Source: a bacterium
Lineage (GTDB): Bacteria > Blakebacterota > Blakebacteria > Blakebacterales > Blakebacteraceae
Assembly (NCBI GenBank): GCA_025774615.1
Contig: JALGVQ010000063.1
Span: 1 to 27,229, forward strand
Direction of reading: 5' to 3'
DNA: 27,229 bases
Positions 23,003 to 27,229 of the stretch are shown here, piece by piece. The notes below the pieces were generated by a model, which had not been told where the DNA came from, did no database searches, and was given only the letters and a program-made list of their open reading frames with translations. The position numbers and the translations under genes were made by a program. Every line of letters starts with the position of its first letter. Position 1 is the first letter of the stretch.

Positions 23003-24409
23003 TTATACGCGTTCGTTCCGGATGGTCCGGTATCGGACCGCCGCTCTGACGAGCGCCGGGGCCCATGTTGTCGAACCTGACGCATGCAGATGCGTGTACA
23101 TTGCCAGAACATTGCCGTAACACAGGCCATCCCGCTCGCCATCAAAGCCGTGACCGCGGTGTACCCGGAACGCAAAAGAGAGTCCATTATAGGGTGTCCC
23201 TTCAACGCCGGTATAGTGGAACTCATGGCCTCTGTGGGTCTCACCCTGCTCAAAGAACGGATTCTCCGACACAGTCTCCAGCTCGACGTATCCATGGCCC
23301 CTGGGGCGGGTCGAGAAAGTGAAATCGAGAGGGAAGATACCGGCCATGGGGAAATCGTTTCCCTGGAAGTGGAGCGTTCTACCGAGGTAAACGGCTCCCC
23401 CGCATTCAGCGTAGACAGGCAATCCCGATTCGACTTTCTGGTGAAGTGATCGTTTGAAGGAGTCGTTGCCTGCCAGTGTCGCTGCGAGTGTCTCGGGAAA
23501 ACCGCCACCGAGATAGAGGGCGTCGACTTCCGGCACATCCTCATCAGTCAGTGGCGAGATATCAACAAGCTCAGCACCCTCATGGAGAAGAGCTTCAAGA
23601 TTCTCCGGATAGTAGAACTGGAAGGCCGCATCCCTGAATACCCCGATCCGGGTGACCTTCGCTGCCGGTTCCCCTCTCTCCACCTCTGCTGCCGGATCTC
23701 CATCAACACCCTCGAGGTGAGGCGCGTCATGGGCAAGGGACCAGATGGTCTCGAGATCGAGATATTCCTCGGCCATCTCAGTCATCTTCCCGAGGGAATT
23801 CTCCCCTTCCAGGTGTTCCGGGGGAGGAACCAGGCCCAGATGACGTTCGGGGAACGATTCCCCGGGTAGACGGGGTACCGCCCCCACAACCGGCAGACCG
23901 CAGATCTCACTGATCGCGTCTTCGAGTACTCCCCTGTGGCGGGGACCGGCGATCCGGTTCAGAACGACACCGCGGATGGCAACTTCACTATCGAGTCGCT
24001 GGCACCCGAGAATCATCGCCGCGACGGTCCGGGTCACCTTGGTGCAGTCGACCACAAGGATGACGGGAACGTTCAGCAGTTTGGCCAGTTCAGCCGTGCT
24101 GCAGGTACCGGCCACATCCATGCCATCGAAGAGGCCGCGGTTCCCTTCGATCACCGAGATATCTGCCGAAACACCTGAGTTGGTGAAGGAATCGATGATG
24201 GTATGGGGGGTATGCATGAAGAGGTCGAGATTACGACACGGCCTCGCTGCCGCTGATGACAGCCAGGCCGCGTCGATATAATCAGGCCCCTTCTTGAACG
24301 GGGCGACGATATGCCCCTGTCTGCGCCAGGCTCCGACGATTCCCAGTGAGATGATCGTCTTGCCGCTGCCTCCGCGGAGACCGGCAACGAGAACCCGTGG
24401 ATGGGCCAT
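23003..24409 (-). CDS. dsrN: DsrN, cobyrinate a,c-diamide synthase-like (siroheme amidation)
   Basis: This 468-residue protein has the CbiA/CobB two-domain layout. An N-terminal ATP-dependent synthetase domain carries the P-loop GLRGGSGKT (10-18) and KKGPDYIDAAWL, then VIEGNRGLFDG and VVDCTKVTRTVA. The C-terminal class-I glutaminase domain has LYLGGGFPE and the nucleophile C336 in YAECGG. In dsr operons this enzyme is DsrN, thought to amidate siroheme to the siroamide of sulfite reductase using glutamine. The start at 24409 lies 5 bases after the dsrL stop; the longer open frame upstream is a shadow of dsrL. A cobalamin role cannot be excluded, but the neighbours (dsrB, dsrD, dsrL) favour DsrN. 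Confidence 0.9.
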   Translation of the reverse strand: MAHPRVLVAGLRGGSGKTIISLGIVGAWRRQGHIVAPFKKGPDYIDAAWLSSAAARPCRNLDLFMHTPHTIIDSFTNSGVSADISVIEGNRGLFDGMDVAGTCSTAELAKLLNVPVILVVDCTKVTRTVAAMILGCQRLDSEVAIRGVVLNRIAGPRHRGVLEDAISEICGLPVVGAVPRLPGESFPERHLGLVPPPEHLEGENSLGKMTEMAEEYLDLETIWSLAHDAPHLEGVDGDPAAEVERGEPAAKVTRIGVFRDAAFQFYYPENLEALLHEGAELVDISPLTDEDVPEVDALYLGGGFPETLAATLAGNDSFKRSLHQKVESGLPVYAECGGAVYLGRTLHFQGNDFPMAGIFPLDFTFSTRPRGHGYVELETVSENPFFEQGETHRGHEFHYTGVEGTPYNGLSFAFRVHRGHGFDGERDGLCYGNVLAMYTHLHASGSTTWAPALVRAAVRYRTIRNERV

Positions 24410-24413
24410 GCTG

Positions 24414-26108
24414 TTACTGCATCTGGATGAAGCCGCACGGACAGATCTCCGCGCACTTGTCGCAGCCGGTGCAGTTCTCCATTTTGAAGAGGAAGAGCTC
24501 GCCTTTTCCCTGCGGTTTGATGATCGCCTGTTCCTGGCAGTAGAGCCAGCAGTTCTCACAGTAGAAGCAGTAGCCGCAGCTCATGCACCGTGCCGATTCC
24601 TGGATCACCTGCTCTGCGTCGAGGCCCAGATTGACCTCTTTATCGACGTCGTCCATCCGGTCCGCAACCTCGAGAAGGTTGGGTTCGACACGCTCCATCG
24701 GGGTCTCCCTGAAATAATCAAGGAACATCTTGTCGCTCCGGATGACCTCTCTCTTGTCGGCCTCCTTCTCCACACCTGTGAACCGTACTACCATCGATTC
24801 AGCCGCCCGGCGGCCGTGTCCGATGGCATCAGTCACAAGCGCCAGATCGATCGTGTCACCACCGGCCCAGACACCTTCGACCTTTGTCTCACCCTTATCA
24901 TCGACCTTGATCCAGTCCCGTCCCTCGATAAGGGATTCGAATCCGGTGAAGTCAGGCTGCTGGCTGATCGAGGAGATGACGGCACTGGCCGGTATCTCGA
25001 ACTCCGATCCTTCGATCGGCACGGGACGGCGACGACCTGAATCATCAGGTTCACCCAGTTCCATCCGGATGGCGACCATAGCCGTCACCAGGCCCTCATC
25101 GTTCTTCTTGAAACCGATCGGCGCGGCCAGGAACTCGATGATGATCCCCTCATTGAGCGCCTCGTCTATCTCTTCCTCGATCGCCGGCATCTCTGCCTTC
25201 GTCCGGCGGTAGAGGATCGTGACGTTCGCGCCGAGTCGCTTGCAGATCCGGGCGGAGTCGATGGCGGTATCACCACCACCGACCACGATGGTGACCACAT
25301 CCTTGCCCAGATCGAGCTGTTCACCATGGTGGAATCGGCTCAGAAAGTCGACGCCGGAGAACACGTTGGGCGCTTCCTCACCGTCGACTCCCAGGGTGAC
25401 ACCCTGCTGTGCTCCGAGGGCCACATAGACAGCGTCGTAGTCCTGCTTCAGCTGATCGAGCGTGATGTCGACACCGATCTTGACGCCGCATTTCAATTCC
25501 ACACCGATATCGAGGATCTTCTGGATCTCCTTCATCAGTGTTTCTTCGGGAAGGCGATAACCGGGGATACCCCAGAACAGCATGCCGCCCGGTTTCTCCA
25601 TCGCTTCGAATACGGTGACCCCATAACCACGCCGCGCCATCTGGTAGGCGCACGAGAGGCCGCTCGGTCCGGCCCCGATCACGGCGACCTTCTCCGGCTT
25701 CTCCTCCCCGGAGATCTTCACCAGCGGCAGATCGTTCTCGAGACCGAAATCACCGATGGCGCGCTCGATCTTGTTGATACCGACCGCCCCCTCGAGGTCC
25801 TTCCGGTTGCATTCGGTCTCGCAGGGAGCGGGACAGACCCGACCGCAAACCGACGGGAACGGACTCGTATCGGTGTAGATCTCCCAGGCCTCACGCATCG
25901 CCTGGTCGTGTGTCTTGCCGAGCTTCTCGGCCTGCGCGATGGTGGTGATGAACGAACGGATCCGGTTGCCGCTGGGACAGGTGACACCGCAGGGCGGTTT
26001 TTTCTCAATATGTACCGGACGTCGCGAAGAAACATCACCTCCCCCACTCCCCGAACCCATGCTTGAGAAACTCTTCTTCCGCTTCTTCACCACCTTCTTT
26101 GCGCACAT
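24414..26108 (-). CDS. dsrL: DsrL, NAD(P)H:acceptor iron-sulfur flavoprotein
   Basis: This 564-residue protein has the glutamate-synthase small-subunit-like layout of DsrL. An N-terminal cysteine region (C40, C44, C88, C92, C96, C100) precedes the FAD motif IGAGPSG (144-150). An NAD(P)H motif VVGGGDTAIDSA (275-286) and a second FAD-contact region (VWAGGDTIDLALVTDAIGHGRRAA) follow. The C-terminal ferredoxin part has C508, C511, C514, C517, C520, C524 (CMSCGYCFYCENCWLYC) and C546, C549, C552, C556. DsrL passes electrons between NAD(P)H and DsrAB. It is essential in oxidisers and, as the DsrL-2 type, occurs in putative reducers. The N-terminal basic and Ser/Gly-rich 30 residues are an extension. 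AGAGGTGA supports the start. A strong hairpin lies upstream, between this gene and dsrD. Confidence 0.9.
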   Translation of the reverse strand: MCAKKVVKKRKKSFSSMGSGSGGGDVSSRRPVHIEKKPPCGVTCPSGNRIRSFITTIAQAEKLGKTHDQAMREAWEIYTDTSPFPSVCGRVCPAPCETECNRKDLEGAVGINKIERAIGDFGLENDLPLVKISGEEKPEKVAVIGAGPSGLSCAYQMARRGYGVTVFEAMEKPGGMLFWGIPGYRLPEETLMKEIQKILDIGVELKCGVKIGVDITLDQLKQDYDAVYVALGAQQGVTLGVDGEEAPNVFSGVDFLSRFHHGEQLDLGKDVVTIVVGGGDTAIDSARICKRLGANVTILYRRTKAEMPAIEEEIDEALNEGIIIEFLAAPIGFKKNDEGLVTAMVAIRMELGEPDDSGRRRPVPIEGSEFEIPASAVISSISQQPDFTGFESLIEGRDWIKVDDKGETKVEGVWAGGDTIDLALVTDAIGHGRRAAESMVVRFTGVEKEADKREVIRSDKMFLDYFRETPMERVEPNLLEVADRMDDVDKEVNLGLDAEQVIQESARCMSCGYCFYCENCWLYCQEQAIIKPQGKGELFLFKMENCTGCDKCAEICPCGFIQMQ

Positions 26109-26161
26109 AGTTCACCTCTTGCGACGTTCGATCGCTCGTTTGACCAGACATGGATCCCCTG

Positions 26162-26192
26162 CCGGGGGCAGGCAGGAGATGCCTGCCCCCGG
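26162..26192. repeat. Perfect 13-bp hairpin between dsrD and dsrL
   Basis: CCGGGGGCAGGCA and its exact reverse complement flank a 5-base loop. The structure lies in the 111-base gap between the dsrD stop and the dsrL start. There is no T-run after it in the direction of transcription, so it is more likely a transcript-stabilising or partial-termination element than a classic terminator. It would separate the abundance of dsr(A)BD mRNA from that of dsrL onward. Confidence 0.8.
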
Positions 26193-26219
26193 GAGAGACA
26201 TTTCAGCAACGCAGAGGAA

Positions 26220-26471
26220 TCAGCCTCCGCCTGCGATGCCCTCTTCATGCGGGACCTCTATGAAACTGCCACCAAAGTAAGTGTAGACGCATCGACCCGA
26301 GTCCATCAGTATCCGGATCGCGCCCTTGCACAGTTTCTTGTCGACCTCATCTTCACCATATTTCTCGATCATGGCCTTGATCAGGTCTCCCGGCTTGAAC
26401 TTCTTCCTGCCCTGGTACTCTGCAACCAGTTCGTACATGGCGTCAGCGACTTCTTCGGTCGTCACAGCCAT
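26220..26471 (-). CDS. dsrD: DsrD, small winged-helix activator of sulfite reductase
   Basis: This 83-residue protein matches DsrD in length and sequence: EEVADAMYELVAEYQGRKKFKPGDL, then CKGAIRILMDSGRCVYTYFGGSFIEV. The family has a winged-helix fold and is encoded next to dsrAB in organisms with reductive Dsr. D. vulgaris or Archaeoglobus DsrD has been reported to stimulate DsrAB activity. The start has an excellent AAGGAGGT site a few bases upstream. The gene lies 30 bases after dsrB. Presence of DsrD is commonly used as a marker for the reductive direction, although it also occurs in disproportionators and a few others. It was recognised by family pattern rather than by search. Confidence 0.93.
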   Translation of the reverse strand: MAVTTEEVADAMYELVAEYQGRKKFKPGDLIKAMIEKYGEDEVDKKLCKGAIRILMDSGRCVYTYFGGSFIEVPHEEGIAGGG

Positions 26472-26501
26472 CGTGTACCTCCTTGTGACCTGACTCAGAC
26501 T

Positions 26502-27229
26502 CTAGTGTCTGAGATGCGCGGACCGCTTGAAGCTGAGGCCCGCGAATCTGAAGTCATCAATGTGTTCTTTCGTGAACTCGATACCGGTCAGCTCGAAGAA
26601 CTTGGGCCAGCCGATACGATTGATGAACTCACCCATTCGCTCGTACTTCCTGGCACCATCCGCCCAGACATCCACGATGTTCCTGACGGCATCGGTCACC
26701 TCAGGCCAGCGTGGCGGATTGTTGGGGATGAATGGAATGGCGAGTTTCGAAAACATCGGCTCGGAACGCGCGTTGGAGACCTTGCCTCCCACCCAGATCG
26801 ATATCCCGTCGTTGAGGGCATCGGCCATCGGCAGCGAGGGACAGACCGAGAAGCAGTTCGCGCAGAACATACACCGGTCCTCTTCGATCTCTACTGACTG
26901 GACTCCTTCGACCGTCGCCGGGCGGATCGCTCCCGTGGGACAGGAGGCGATCACATTTGGAATCTCACACAGTTTCTTGAGCTTCTCATGTTCGATCCTC
27001 GGCGGCAGGCGGTGGATACCCAGGATCGCGATGTCGGAACAGTGCACAGCACCACACATGTTCAGACAGCACGCCAGCGCTACCCGAAGCTTTCCGGGAA
27101 GGTCCCTGTCGGTGAAGTGCTCACGGAGATCGTCCCTCACGGACTTGACCCCCCCGGAAGCATCTGTTGCTGCCGAGTCACAGTGGCCCCATCCCTGGGT
27201 ATGCACGATGTTGGAGATCTTGTTGCCCA
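26502..27229 (-). CDS. dsrB: Dissimilatory sulfite reductase beta subunit, C-terminal part
   Basis: The frame is open through the right edge of the window, so the start is outside; about 242 residues are visible. [24 protein letters not shown] matches the region before the siroheme-binding part of Dsr[15 protein letters not shown] carries the siroheme/4Fe-4S cysteines. A ferredoxin insert follows ([14 protein letters not shown]), preceded by SCPTGAI. The C-terminus ends [13 protein letters not shown]. DsrB pairs with DsrA in the cytoplasm to reduce sulfite with six electrons, passing a trisulfide to DsrC. dsrA would lie just to the right of the window. The CDS is followed after 30 bases by dsrD. 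Confidence 0.95.
   Translation of the reverse strand, partial: GNKISNIVHTQGWGHCDSAATDASGGVKSVRDDLREHFTDRDLPGKLRVALACCLNMCGAVHCSDIAILGIHRLPPRIEHEKLKKLCEIPNVIASCPTGAIRPATVEGVQSVEIEEDRCMFCANCFSVCPSLPMADALNDGISIWVGGKVSNARSEPMFSKLAIPFIPNNPPRWPEVTDAVRNIVDVWADGARKYERMGEFINRIGWPKFFELTGIEFTKEHIDDFRFAGLSFKRSAHLRH

Overview
The window (about 27.2 kb, moderately high GC) looks like chromosome or MAG sequence from an uncultured, anaerobic, Gram-negative-type bacterium with dissimilatory sulfite reductase (Dsr) metabolism. The evidence is the 3' end of dsrB, then dsrD, dsrL and dsrN, a complete uroporphyrinogen-III-to-siroheme gene set, a sulfite-exporter-like permease, Hdr/DsrK-type iron-sulfur respiratory modules and a Rex repressor. 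Co-occurrence of DsrD (usually reductive) with DsrL (classically oxidative, but reported in several uncultured lineages) together with ADOP/MacB-type permeases suggests a non-canonical phylum such as an FCB-group or Acidobacteriota-like lineage. That placement is inference and is weak. sat, apr, qmo, dsrA, dsrC and dsrJOP are not in the window, so sulfate reduction, sulfite reduction, disproportionation and sulfur oxidation cannot be told apart.

Layout. 1-6.6 kb is generic accessory sequence: two MacB/FtsX permeases (the first cut by the window edge, the second lacking its usual first membrane segment), a small glycine-rich exported protein, a DAO-family flavoprotein and a secreted M28-type peptidase. 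6.6-12.4 kb is leftward: macro-domain protein, NarI-like membrane subunit, HdrD/DsrK-like protein fused to a CheY-type receiver, a double-PAS histidine kinase with Cys motifs, a stand-alone receiver related to the fused one, and rex. 12.4-12.9 kb is a divergent regulatory region. 12.9-16.1 kb is rightward: a second NarI-like subunit, a second HdrD/DsrK-like gene that is frameshifted as read here, and a HEAT-repeat protein. 16.1 kb to the end is one tightly packed leftward block: dsrB'-dsrD-dsrL-dsrN-two cytidylate-kinase-like genes-TauE/SafE permease-DUF1634-like protein-sirC-(ferrochelatase-like/GluTR-like fusion)-cbiX/sirB-SUMT.

How it fits together. The leftward block supplies sulfite reductase, an NAD(P)H-linked iron-sulfur flavoprotein partner (DsrL), siroheme amidation (DsrN), siroheme synthesis, and sulfite or related anion export. 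The two divergent NarI/HdrD modules would pass electrons between membrane quinone and cytoplasmic thiol/disulfide or Dsr-linked partners. Rex probably links part of this to NADH/NAD+: an identical 21-bp sequence containing a Rex-type palindrome lies before rex and before the rightward NarI/HdrD operon, in the same orientation relative to both genes. The most unusual items are the receiver domain on an electron-transfer subunit beside its probable kinase, the ferrochelatase-like/GluTR-like fusion that lacks the usual catalytic His, the frameshifted HdrD gene, and a perfect 13-bp hairpin between dsrD and dsrL. I saw no rRNA, tRNA, CRISPR array, insertion sequence or c-type heme motif protein.
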